Numbered from the stretch's first letter, positions 12,702-22,792 are shown. The stretch is 64,000 bases of DNA from Dipteris shenzhenensis (GCA_047967505.1 CM106539.1), one strand, 5' to 3'. Notes: generated from the sequence alone by a model not told the origin. Program-made: numbers and translations.

Positions 12702-13142
12702 GGAGAAAATGGACATGAAAACCATCTAAATTGGATCTTGCCATTCAATTTGATATATGACATGAACCCATTCGGATATGCAAGTCCAAAGATATGGGGT
12801 GCTACTTTTAGGGTCTGAATGCCTAAAATAGGCAACGCGTTAACGCGCTGCCTATTTCATGCATTTAGGCCTCAAAAGTAGGACCCCATTGGCAATACAA
12901 TGGGGTCCTACTTTTGAGGCCTAAATGCATGAAATAGGCAGTGCGTTTGTTGCCAATGGGGTCCTACTTTTGAGGCCTAAATGCATGAAATAGGCAGCGC
13001 ATTAACGCACTGCCTAATTCAGGCATTCAGGCTTAAAAGTAGGACCCCGTATCTTTGGACTTACAAATCAAAATGGGGTCATGTCATATATCAAATCAAA
13101 TGGCAAGAGCCAATTTAGATGATTTTCATGTCCATTTTCTCC
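12702..13142. repeat. Array hairpin H2, with duplicated centre
   Basis: Same arms as the other hairpins. The stretch containing CAATGGGGTCCTACTTTTG and AAATGCATGAAATAGGC occurs twice on the right side of the centre, so the foldback is asymmetric. Confidence 0.85.
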
Positions 13143-13195
13143 ATATATCAAAATTGAATGCATCAATATATACATCAATATATACAAATATGCAT

Positions 13196-13205
13196 CAACA
13201 TATAC

Positions 13206-13266
<61 letters not shown>

Positions 13267-13308
13267 CATGCATATATATACATACATACATACTCCATAC
13301 ATACATAC
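13196..13308. repeat. Microsatellite block after H2
   Basis: (CATA)n, then (TA)n, then (TGTA)n, followed by CATA again: an almost mirror-inverted arrangement. Confidence 0.95.
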
Positions 13309-13482
13309 AAACATCAAAAGTAAGACCCCATTGGTTTCCCATGTCATGCATTTTGTTGTCTCTTGAGCATAACAACAAGCACTCGTGTTCTTTACCTTTC
13401 TTTGCAATGGGGGTCTTGATTTTGGGGGGGTATGCCAAAAATTGATCAACAACATTATTTGATGAATATAGTTTTAGTTGAT

Positions 13483-13761
13483 GGAGAAAATGGACATGAA
13501 AACCATCTAAATTGGATCTTGCCGTTTGATTTGATATATGACATGACCCCATTTGGATATGCAAGTCCAAAGATACGGGGTGCTACTTTTAGGGCCTGGA
13601 TGCCTAAAATAGGCAGCGTGTTAACGCGCTGCCTATTTTAGGCATCCAGGCCCTAAAAGTAGCACCCCGTATCTTTGGACTTACAAACCAAATGGGATCA
13701 TGTTATATATCAAATCGAATGACAAGAACCAATTTAGATGGTTTTCATGTCCATTTTCTCC
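13483..13761. repeat. Array hairpin H3, short form with near-perfect core
   Basis: Here the foldback centre is the inner GTTAAC palindrome rather than the CCCATTG type centre, and the hairpin is only 279 bp. Its core (13,566-13,618 against 13,627-13,679) has 53-bp arms that are exact reverse complements around an 8-base loop. Confidence 0.9.
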
Positions 13762-13785
13762 ATATATCAAAATTGTATGCATCAA

Positions 13786-13830
13786 TATATACATATATGC
13801 ATCAACATATACATATACATACATATATAT

Positions 13831-13889
<59 letters not shown>

Positions 13890-13944
13890 CACATATAGAT
13901 ATATATGTATGTACATACATACATATATACATACATACATATAG
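13786..13944. repeat. Microsatellite block after H3
   Basis: TACATA repeats, a CA run of about 20 units, then TATA and CATA repeats. Confidence 0.95.
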
Positions 13945-14113
13945 CAAAATTAGGACCCCGTTGGTTACCTATTTCATGCATTTTGTTGTCTCATGAGCAT
14001 AAGAACAAGCACTTGTGTTCCTTACCTTTCTTTGCAATGGGGGTCTTGATTTTGGGGGGGGTATGCCAAAAATTGATAAACAACATTATTTGATGAATAT
14101 AGTTTTAGTTGAT

Positions 14114-14587
14114 GGAGAAAATGGACATGAAAACCATCTAAATTGGATCTTGCCATTCGATTTGATATATGACATGACCCCATTCGGATATGCAAGTCCA
14201 AAGATACGGGGTCCTACTTTTAGGGCCTGAATGCCTAAAATAGGGAGCGCGTCAACGCGCTGCCTATTTCATGCATTTAGGCCTCAAAAGTAGGACCCCA
14301 TTGGGTTGTAGGGCCTGAATGCCTAAAATAGGGAGCGCGTCAACGCGCTGCCTATTTCATGCATTTAGGCCTCAAAAGTAGGACCCCATTGGGTTGCCAA
14401 TGGGGTCCTACTTTTGAGGCCTAAATGCATGAAATAGGCAGCGCGTTGACGCGCTCCCTATTTTAGGCATTCAGGCCCTAAAAGTAGGACCCCGTATCTT
14501 TGGACTTACAAATCCAAATGGGGTCATGTCATATATCAAATCAAACGGCAAGAGCCAATTTAGATGATTTTCATGTCCATTTTCTCC
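14114..14587. repeat. Array hairpin H4, with duplicated centre
   Basis: A segment of about 81 bp on the left of the centre (GGGCCTGAATGCC through GGACCCCATTGGGTTG) occurs twice in tandem. The arms otherwise match H6. Confidence 0.85.
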
Positions 14588-14604
14588 ATATATCAAAATT
14601 GTAT

Positions 14605-14655
14605 GGATCAACATATACATCAATATATACATATATGCATCAACATATACATACA

Positions 14656-14722
<67 letters not shown>

Positions 14723-14775
14723 ATATGTATGTATGTATGTACATGCATATATATACATACATACATACATACAAA
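14605..14775. repeat. Microsatellite block after H4
   Basis: (CATA)n then (TA)n then (TGTA)n, with CATA repeats beyond, giving an inverted arrangement. Confidence 0.95.
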
Positions 14776-14831
14776 CATTAAAAGTAAGACCCCATTGGTT
14801 TCCCATGTCATGCATTTTGTTGTCTCTCTCT

Positions 14832-15850
14832 GGATGCGTCAATTTTACGAGCAAAAACCTATGAGCAAGTTTATCCGAGCGTGTTTTTCAAGAGATTTTT
14901 AAAAATGTTTTTCTTTAGGAAACATGGTTTTTACACTTTTATTTTCACTAGAACTAGATCCCTTTATCATAAAAATATACAGACTAGTCACTCATTCATT
15001 TTTACACAACATAATTTTCTTATTTAGAGACATCCCTTTGTACCCCTGTTATTACCTTAAAAAAGTGTTGATTCCTTTAAGAAACATTCCTCATAATCAC
15101 TCTTAATGTAATAATACTATGCATACATAATTACTTATTAACACATTTATATCATATGGCAATATCTTTTTAGTGTTTTTATAGCATATTTATGGACATG
15201 TTTCTAAAGAAGTTTAAATTTATATAAATAAGTATTAACTTGGGCTTATATATCACTCTCATAAAATACATGTAATATTTAATACTATATATGAAAGATT
15301 TTCCAAAATATAGCTCCATAGATGTGCTCAAATGGGGTGTTCCGATCAATTTGAGTGGTTGAATGACTATATTTGGACATTGGATATGAAAGTTATGTCA
15401 CTTTTAAAAGTGCTGTCCAAGGTAGTTTCGCCAGCGAAACTACCTTGGGAGACTTGCTTCAAAGGGGTTTCGCTGGCGAAACTACCTGGATGGCTTGCTT
15501 CAATGAGTTTTCTTTGAAGAAACTCTTTCATGAAGATAGGTTGAGAGAGGGTTTTCAATGTCACCCCCTATTAAGTAAAAGTTGTAAGAAGGATCATAAG
15601 GGAATTTTCATAGAGAAGTCTACTCTACATGTGGGTTTCTTCAAAAGCCATCCCGTTATGCTCTCACCATTCCTACAGATTCACCTAAAGATTTTTGTAT
15701 AAAATAGGCATTGCTATAATACTTTGCATATTTCTAAGTGAAACTATGTTTTCTTTTGATCGATTTTTGCCATATTTATGCATAGTTGGAAGCTTTTTTT
15801 TTCCTTCGCTCGGACGCTCGGAAGATTTCGCTCAGAAAATGCTCGTCCCC
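14832..15850. mobile_element. Nested 1.0-kb TIR transposon related to the giant element
   Basis: It interrupts the array spacer between TTGTTGTCTCT and TCTCTTGAGCATAAC. Its ends, read inward from GG, carry TTTT at 12-15 and GAGC at 18-21 and 32-35 on both sides. GAGC falls at exactly those offsets in the giant element too. There is no coding capacity. The flank to the left is a TCTCTCTCT run and to the right TCTCTTGAG, so only TCTCT is shared and no clean 9-bp duplication is visible. Confidence 0.7.
15417..15487. repeat. Paired short palindromes around TTTCG(CCAG/CTGG)CGAAA
   Basis: 15,417-15,430 (CCAAGGTAGTTTCG) and 15,435-15,448 are perfect 14-bp inverted arms around CCAG. A second copy of the core near 15,468-15,487 carries CTGG in the loop, so its core is the exact reverse complement of the first. 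Both lie in the interior of the nested transposon. Confidence 0.85.
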
Positions 15851-15973
15851 TCTCTTGAGCATAACAAAAGCACTTGTGTTCTTTACCTTTCTTTGCAATG
15901 GGGGTCTTGATTTTGGGGGGGTATGCCAAAAATTGATCAACAACATTATTTGATGAATATAGTTTTAGTTGAT

Positions 15974-16352
15974 GGAGAAAATGGACATGAAAACCATCTA
16001 AATTGGATCTTGCCATTCGATTTGATATATGGCATGACCCCATTCGAATATGCAAGTCCAAAGATACGGGGTGCTACTTTTAGGGCCTGAATGCCTAAAA
16101 TAGGCTGACGCGCTGCCTATTTCATGCATTTAGGCCTCAAAAGTAGGACCCCATTGTGTTGCCAATGGGGTCCTACTTTTGAGGCCTAAATGCATGAAAT
16201 AGGCAGCGCGTTGACGCGCTCCCTATTTTAGGCATTCAGGCCCTAAAAGTAGGACCCCGTATCTTTGGACTTACAAATCCAAATGGGGTCATGTCATATA
16301 TCAAATCAAACGGCAAGAGCCAATTTAGATGATTTTCATGTCCATTTTCTCC
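15974..16352. repeat. Array hairpin H5
   Basis: Like H6, but the left inner palindrome has lost about 10 bp (GGCTGACGCGCTGCC). Confidence 0.85.
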
Positions 16353-16374
16353 ATATATCAAAATTGCATGCATC

Positions 16375-16411
16375 AACATATACATCAATATATACATATA
16401 TGCATCAACAT

Positions 16412-16455
<44 letters not shown>

Positions 16456-16506
16456 GTATGTATATATGTATGTATGTATGTATGTACATGCATATATATA
16501 CATACA
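16375..16506. repeat. Microsatellite block after H5
   Basis: (CATA)n(TA)n(TGTA)n inverted arrangement, then a short CATA run. Confidence 0.95.
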
Positions 16507-16679
16507 AACATTAAAAGTAAGACCCCATTGGTTTCCCATGTCATGCATTTTGTTGTCTCTTGAGCATAACAACAAGCACTTGTGTTCTTTACCTTTCTTT
16601 GCAATGGGGGTCTTGATTTTGGGGGGGTATGCCAAAAATTGATCAACAACATTATTTGATGAATATAGTTTTAGTTGAT

Positions 16680-17065
16680 GGAGAAAATGGACATGAAAAC
16701 CATCTAAATTGGATCTTGCCATTCGATTTGATATATGACATGACCCCATTCGAATATGCAAGTCCAAAGATACGGGGTGCTACTTTTAGGGCCTGAATGC
16801 CTAAAATAGGCAGCGCGTCAACGCGCTGCCTATTTCATGCATTTAGGCCTCAAAAGTAGGACCCCATTGTGTTGCCAATGGGGTCCTACTTTTGAGGCCT
16901 AAATGCATGAAATAGGCAGCGCGTTGACGCGCTCCCTATTTTAGGCATTCAGGCCCTAAAAGTAGCACCCCGTATCTTTGGACTTACAAATCCAAATGGG
17001 GTCATGTCAGATATCAAATCAAACGGCAAGAGCCAATTTAGATGATTTTCATGTCCATTTTCTCC
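16680..17065. repeat. Array hairpin H6 (typical form)
   Basis: Left arm 16,680-16,868 and right arm 16,876-17,065 are reverse complements with only about a dozen differences by eye. Each arm contains its own smaller palindrome around GCGCGT(C/T)(A/G)ACGCGC, so palindromes are nested at two scales. Confidence 0.9.
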
Positions 17066-17085
17066 ATATATCAAAATTGTATGCA

Positions 17086-17143
17086 TCAACATATACATCA
17101 ATATATACATATATGCATCAACATATACATACATACATATATA

Positions 17144-17179
<36 letters not shown>

Positions 17180-17213
17180 TGTATGTATGTATATACATAC
17201 ATACATACATGCA
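17086..17213. repeat. Microsatellite block after H6
   Basis: Short CATA and TA runs, then a long TGTA run, then CATA. Confidence 0.95.
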
Positions 17214-17386
17214 AACATTAAAAGTAAAACCCCATTGGTTTCCCATGTCATGCATTTTGTTGTCTCATGAGCATAAGAACAAGCACTTGTGTTCTTTACC
17301 TTTCTTTGCTATGGGGGTCTTGATTTTGGGGGGGTATGCCAAAAATTGATCAACAACATTATTTGATGAATATAGTTTTAGTTGAT

Positions 17387-17772
17387 GGAGAAAATGGAGA
17401 TTAAAACCATCTAAATTGGATCTTGTCGTTCGATTTGATATATGACATGACTCCATTTGGATATGCAAGTCCAAAGATACGGGGTGCTACTTTTAGGGTC
17501 TGAATGCCTAAAATAGGCAGCGCATTAACACGCTGCCTATTTCATGCATTTAGGCCTCAAAAGTAGGACCCCATTGTGTTGCCAATGGGGTCCTACTTTT
17601 GAGGCCTAAATGCATGAAATAGGCAGCGCGTTAACGCGCTGCCTATTTCAGGCATTTAGGCCCTAAAAGTAGGACCCCGTATCTTTGGACTTACAAATCC
17701 AAATGGGGTCATGTCATATATCAAATCAAACGGCAAAAGACAATTCAGATGATTTTCATGTCCATTTTCTCC
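17387..17772. repeat. Array hairpin H7
   Basis: Typical 386-bp form. Inner palindromes are GCGCATTAACACGC on the left and GCGCGTTAACGCGC on the right. Confidence 0.9.
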
Positions 17773-17794
17773 ATATATCAAAATTGTATGCATC

Positions 17795-17930
17795 AATATA
17801 TACATCAATATATACATATATGCATCAACATATACATAAATACATACATATATATATATATATATATATGTATATGTATGTATGTATGTATGTACATGCA
17901 TATATATACATACATACATACATACAAACA
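17795..17930. repeat. Microsatellite block after H7
   Basis: CATA, TA and TGTA runs in inverted order, then CATA. Confidence 0.95.
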
Positions 17931-18099
17931 TCAAAAGTAAGACCCCATTGGTTTCCCATGTCATGCATTTTGTTGTCTCATGAGCATAAGAACAAGCACT
18001 TGTGTTCTTTACCTTTCTTTGCAATGGGGTTCTTGATTTTGGGGGGGTATGCCAAAAATTGATCAACAACATTATTTGATGTATATAGTTTTAGTTGAT

Positions 18100-18486
18100 G
18101 GAGAAAATGGACATGAAAACCATCTAAAGTGGATCTTGCCATTCGATTTGATTTATGACATGACCCCATTTGGATATGCAAGTCCAAAGATACAGGGTAC
18201 TACTTTTAGGGCCTCAATGGCTAAAATAGGCCAGCGCATTAACGCACTGTCTATTTCATGCATTTAGGCCTTAAAACTAGGACCCCATTGTGTTGCCAAT
18301 GGGGTCCTACTTTTGAGGCCTAAATGCATGAAATAGGTAGCGCGTTAATGCGCTACCTATTTTAGGCATTCACGCCCTAAAAGTAGGACCCCATATCTTT
18401 GGACTTACAAATCCAAATAGGATCATGTCATATATCAAATCGAACGACAAGAACCAATTTAGATGGTTTTCATGTCCATTTTCTCC
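18100..18486. repeat. Array hairpin H8
   Basis: Typical length, with more mismatches than H6 (for example CAGGGTAC for CGGGGTGC and CACTGTC for CGCTGCC). Confidence 0.85.
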
Positions 18487-18505
18487 ATATATCAAAATTG
18501 TATGC

Positions 18506-18549
18506 ATCAATATATACATCAATATATACATATATGCATCAACATATAC

Positions 18550-18616
<67 letters not shown>

Positions 18617-18684
18617 CACACACACACACATACATACATACATACATACATTTATACATACATACATACATACATACATACAAA
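18506..18684. repeat. Microsatellite block after H8
   Basis: TACATA and TA repeats, then long CATA runs interrupted by a short CA run. Confidence 0.95.
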
Positions 18685-18859
18685 CATCAAAAGTAAGACC
18701 CCATTGGTTGCCTATGTCATGCATTTTGTTGTCTCATGAGCATAAGAACAAGCACTTGTGTTCCTTACCTTTCTTTGCAATGGGGGTCTTGATTTTGGTG
18801 GGGTATGCCAAAAATTGATCAACAACATTATTTGATGCATATAGTTTTAGTAGTTTTAG

Positions 18860-18929
18860 TACACATACATACATACATACATACATATGTGTGTGTGTAC
18901 ATACATACATGGATGCATGCATGCATGCA

Positions 18930-18959
<30 letters not shown>
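18860..18959. repeat. Terminal microsatellite of the array
   Basis: CATA repeats with GTGTGTGT and GATGCATGCATGC inserts directly follow a cut-off left arm. A direct repeat (TGATGCATATAGTTTTA) brackets this block at about 18,834 and 18,961. Confidence 0.9.
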
Positions 18960-18960
<1 letters not shown>

Positions 18961-19094
18961 TGATGCATATAGTTTTACTAGATGGGGAAAATAGGCCCTA
19001 CTCCGATTTTTGTGGAGAGACACAACTAGACAAATAGAGCAAGTCCAAGGGGTCGCTGGGGACACCTCCCGGCAAATGGAGATGCCCGGTATGA

Positions 19095-19580
19095 AATTTT
19101 AGCACCAATTTTGGGATGTAAGCTGCATAGTCATGTCCAAAAAAAGTTGTCTATTCTTGCATTAAATGTAGGGTGGTGAATATATGCTATTCCGTCATGG
19201 GGCCGGAGAAGACAGAGGCAAAAAATTGAACCTCCAAAAAGACTTCTTTTACCAGTTTATGGGGACCGCGGCTCTTACTAGTGTTGAGAGTGGACAAGAC
19301 AGCTACCGTTGGTGTGATATGGGAATCTCCCAATCTGCAATTTTAGCACCAATTTTGGGATGTAAACTACATAGTCAGGTCCAAAAAAGTTATGTCAATT
19401 ATTGCATTAAATGTAGGGTGATGAATATATCCTATTTCATCAGGGGGCTTGCAGAAGACGGAGGGAAAAAATTGAACCTCCAAAAAGACTTCTTTTACCG
19501 GTCTATGGGGCCTAGCTCTTACTAGCATTGAGAGTGGAAAAGATAGCTACCACTGGTGTGATGTGGGAATCTCCAAGTCT
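19095..19580. repeat. Tandem duplication, 244-bp unit, two copies
   Basis: GCACCAATTTTGGGATGTAA lies at 19,102 and again at 19,346, and GAACCTCCAAAAAGACTTC likewise recurs. The copies differ by scattered substitutions. A 113-codon frame at 19,184-19,525 simply reads through the repeat and has no recognisable domain. Confidence 0.85.
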
Positions 19581-21566
19581 CAAGTTTTGGGGTACATGAA
19601 ATTAGATCATGCTAACGGTAACTCTAAGAGGTTCCAAAGGCAGGCAACATTCTTCATCATAGCTAACTCAAATGCAAGGCAGTGAAAATGCCAGGAGAGT
19701 TGCTAGGTAGCAGTGATTTTGGGAAGGGATATGATGATACTTTGTTGTGTTATGTAGGATATTAATTTCCATTAAATTTGGGACATGTTAGATATAACTT
19801 CATAAAATCCTAAGTCATGAAATTAATACATTACAAGTTCAAGCATAAATAATAGTTGTGAAGTTAATGCATTAAATATTCAAGCCTAAAGAAGAATTAA
19901 TCAAGACCTAATGCACCGTACCAGAGACTTTGGCCTTACCCTCATTCCATAGACTTGCCAACGTAAGGCCAAAATTTTCATTCTTAAGAATATGTGGAAA
20001 CGACCTTACATTTGGCCCACTTTTGGCGAAAAAATTTCATTCTAAAGAATAGGTGGAGTGAAATTGTGTTTGATAAATACAAATCAATGCTCAAGTTTGG
20101 ACATTATTAAATAAAGGTATCCTTTTGAAGATATTGGAACACATGAGAGAAATAATATTGAATATACATGAATTTTTAGACATACTATTAAAGACAAATG
20201 AACATATAATGGATGAAATCCTATTGAATTGAATTTTCAATAGAATTGTTATTCAAAAGATTTGATGGATTGAATGTAGCTTTAATACATTATCCCTTTT
20301 ACAAGAGTGTTTGAGTTTAAGGCTTGAAACATAAGAATGAATTTGTGTTGAAGCCTAGTGGTTTGTTAAGGATATGTGAAACTTAAAGTAAAAGTACTTA
20401 CAATGGAAGGGATTATATCAAGATCCTATTAAGGACATGTGAACATATAGTAGAATAATTCTACATAAAATCAGTGGATCAAACTTAATGGCTCAAAAGC
20501 AAAAAGGGATGATGGTGCAACCTAGGGGCTACTCTACGGCACTATGGCAGCAATCTTTGTAGTTACTATCAAAGGTAGTGTAACTTTTCTGTCAAGGAAA
20601 GAGACGCGAACCACTCCACATGACCTAGATCTGTATGACCTAGGTTGCACCGACTTGTTTCTTTCATGGATAAAAAGTGACCCTTAGGTGATGCTATAGC
20701 ACTCCCTTTTTTGGTCCATTATTATAGCACAATTGGGGCCTTTTGACCTAATACTAGCTACCCATCAAATATTTGTTGTAGATGTTAGGGGTAATTACCA
20801 AACTACTAGTGGTAGTTTTATCACCACCATTAGTAATTTTATTTGAGTGTTCCTTAATGGTAGTTCTCCTACTACTACATACAATATTACCAATAGTAGT
20901 CCTAATCCCAATGATAGTACACATAATATTATTATACCGTCCAACTTTAATCATCATTATATCTATGAATGCATATATATAGGTCTATCTATATCTATAC
21001 CTATTTATTCGTCATCCAGTACGTTTGCATTTATTTTTGGTGCTTTGCTTACTTTGAAACTAAAGATAATGTGATTTCATTATTGTTTGCATTCTTGTCA
21101 AACATGAGGAGCTGGAATGCATAAGAGTTGGGAGGCACATTATAATTTCTGTGTAGATTTGAGCCATTGAATAGCCTATTGATTCTGATTGTTTTCTTTC
21201 TTATTAAATCCTTAATTTGGTTATTTCACACCGAACATCGCCATATCAATTCTTTTTTTTTTTGGTTCTAGTAATGTCCTATCGCAACATAGTCTAGGGT
21301 TGATCAAACAAGATAAATGGGTGCTCACATTAATATATTTTTGAGAGTCAGAGGATAGTGGCTGTAGACTACAAAATCATCACTTTGAATAAATTTGGCA
21401 AGATTCTTCTGATAGAAGGAATAATTTCTATTGCACTAAAGATGAAAGAAAATTATCAAAAGGCTGATACAAGGCTCAAAATCACACTGGTGCTACTAGG
21501 CTTAATAGTCGTAGACTAGTAGTAGTACTAGTGTATTTACTAAGTAGTGTGCATGCCTCTCCTCAT
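19581..21566. other. Non-coding interior of the giant transposon
   Basis: No recognisable gene. The stretch at about 20,780-20,940 is rich in AGT/ACT triplets, and a second such patch lies at about 21,485-21,540. A short inverted repeat at 20,514-20,651 is listed separately. Confidence 0.55.
20514..20651. repeat. 13-bp perfect inverted repeat, 112-bp spacer
   Basis: GGTGCAACCTAGG (20,514-20,526) and its reverse complement (20,639-20,651). The spacing is too long for a simple hairpin to be persuasive. Confidence 0.8.
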
Positions 21567-21567
21567 T

Positions 21568-21735
21568 AAAATTCATAGTCTTCAAAAATATATAATACAT
21601 AAGTCAAAATATTCTAATTAGTTTTATCATCCTAATGTTGAAACTGACTTAAATTCATAGTCTTCAAAAAGGTATAATACATAAGTCAAAATATTCCAAT
21701 TAGTTTTATTGTCCTCATGTCGAAACTGACTTTCT
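21568..21735. repeat. Tandem duplication, 84-bp unit, two copies
   Basis: AAATTCATAGTCTTCAAAAA begins both copies (21,568 and 21,652), and GAAACTGACTT ends both. Confidence 0.85.
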
Positions 21736-21785
21736 CTTCCTTCGTCTCCTATGAGCTTCAAACCTTTAATCCATTAATCTCTCAA

Positions 21786-22142
21786 ATAGTAAGAATGGTC
21801 TTGTATTAAGAGACGATGATATCTAAAGTGATCTACAAATACTAAGAATGGTCTTATATTAAGAGGTGATGATATCTCAAGTGTTATACAAACCGTAAGA
21901 ATGGTTTTGTATTAAAAGGTGATGATATCTCAAGTGTTCTACAAATAGTAAGAATGGTTCAAGTGTTCTACAAAAGTATTAGGTACCTCTTAGTGGCTAA
22001 AGGGAAGGAGTGATGATATCTCAAGTGTTCTACAAATAGTAAGAATGGTCTTGTATTAAGAGGTGATGATATCTCAAGTGTTCTACAAATAGTAATAATG
22101 GTTTTGTATTAGGAGGTGATGATATCTCAAGTGTTCTATAAA
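21786..22142. repeat. Tandem repeat, 53-bp unit, six copies
   Basis: AGTAAGAATGGTCTTGTATT followed by AGAGGTGATGATATCTC recurs near 21,786, 21,839, 21,892, 21,945, 22,037 and 22,090. The fourth copy carries an insertion containing TTAGGTACCTCTTAGTGG, which also follows the last copy near 22,146. Confidence 0.85.
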
Positions 22143-22733
22143 ACTATTAGATACCTCTTAGTGGTTGAAGGGAAGGGGTTGGAAGTATGGGCAAAATCTC
22201 TAGGAACTACAAGATGGTTGCAAGAACAATTTTGAATGTCATAAATGACACTTGGGTTTTTCAACATATGGGTGAACTATTTTTAAACATTTTCTTTCAT
22301 GGTTGATAACACTTTTAATAAGAAGAACCATTTTGAATGTCATAAGTGTTGATGCAATCCCATGCTATGAAGTCTACAGGAAGTTTTTTTTCCCCACATA
22401 TGGGTGAAGTGATGTTTATGTTACTAAGTTCAACATATCAAGCAACGCATTTGTTTTGATTATTGAAGGAGTTTGATAATAAGACCCATTTCAAATGCAA
22501 AAGAATTGTTGTATTAGTAATGGAATCCGCTTTGGAGTGGAAATTCGGTTTCTTTCAAACCACATACTATTGTTGCATAATGTGAGTATGGCTCCAATTG
22601 GAAGTTAAGGTAGACTATAATTCACAATATTGGTATAGTTACACATAGTGACATAAGTTTTATTTTCGACAATTTTCCCAAATAGTGGTTTCCACAAAGC
22701 TATGTTGAATACCTCGATAAGGAAATTGTGGAA
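22143..22733. other. Non-coding right interior of the giant transposon
   Basis: No gene or notable repeat seen beyond short similarities such as the ATTTTGAATGTCATAA(A/G)TG pair at about 22,230 and 22,330. Confidence 0.5.
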
Positions 22734-22792
22734 AAGCTCGCTCGCTTTTTTGGGCCCGCTCGCTTTTCCTCGCTCGCTCTATCGACTGCCTC
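22734..22792. repeat. Right terminal inverted repeat with GCGAGC motifs
   Basis: Read inward from 22,792 it begins GAGG, with GCGAGC at offsets 16, 30 and 48, the same register as the left end. Confidence 0.8.

Larger units (their letters stand above)
11880..18960. repeat. Tandem array of about 0.7-kb hairpin-plus-microsatellite units
   Basis: The landmark GGTCTTGATTTTGG (first unit: GGTTTTGATTTTGG) recurs near 11,910, 12,626, 13,408, 14,038, 15,899, 16,605, 17,313, 18,025 and 18,781. The spacing is 630-840 bp once the nested 1,019-bp element is removed. Each unit has a 280-470-bp foldback (left arm beginning GGAGAAAATGG, right arm ending TTTCTCC), then a microsatellite block, then a conserved spacer containing CATTTTGTTGTCTC. 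The last unit is cut short in its left arm. Central units are most alike, as expected for unequal exchange. Confidence 0.9.
8697..22792. mobile_element. Giant (14.1 kb) Mutator-like TIR transposon without visible transposase
   Basis: The two ends are inverted repeats for 53 bp in exact register: GAGG at 1-4, GCGAGC at 16-21, 30-35 and 48-53 from both termini, with A-rich spacers. It interrupts an R1 monomer whose halves resume on each side, and a 9-10-bp direct repeat flanks it. A 9-bp duplication and a terminal G fit Mutator-like elements; hAT (8 bp) and CACTA (3 bp) fit less well. The inside has no frame resembling a transposase. It holds a hairpin array (11,880-18,960), a nested 1.0-kb relative (14,832-15,850) and several short tandem duplications. 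If mobile, it would depend on an enzyme supplied from elsewhere. Confidence 0.75.

Noticed and set aside
15411-15490. Hairpins as transcription terminators
   Set aside because: Intrinsic terminators are bacterial; no bacterial genes are present and no U-tract follows.
12307-18820. Many 60-139-codon frames on both strands across the array (runs of H, T, Y, I, V and C)
   Set aside because: They are translations of CA, TA and CATA microsatellites and of palindromic arms open on both strands; no protein feature beyond simple repeats.
21786-22142. Possible CRISPR-like array
   Set aside because: The 53-bp units are contiguous without unique spacers and the context is plant nuclear DNA.
8697-22792. 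CACTA or hAT classification of the giant element
   Set aside because: No CACTA/TAGTG end, and the flanking repeat is 9-10 bp rather than 3 or 8; hAT ends usually show a CAGGG-like start. Kept as Mutator-like with moderate confidence.
8697-22792. Helitron origin of the insertion
   Set aside because: Inverted termini and a target duplication are present; Helitrons lack both.
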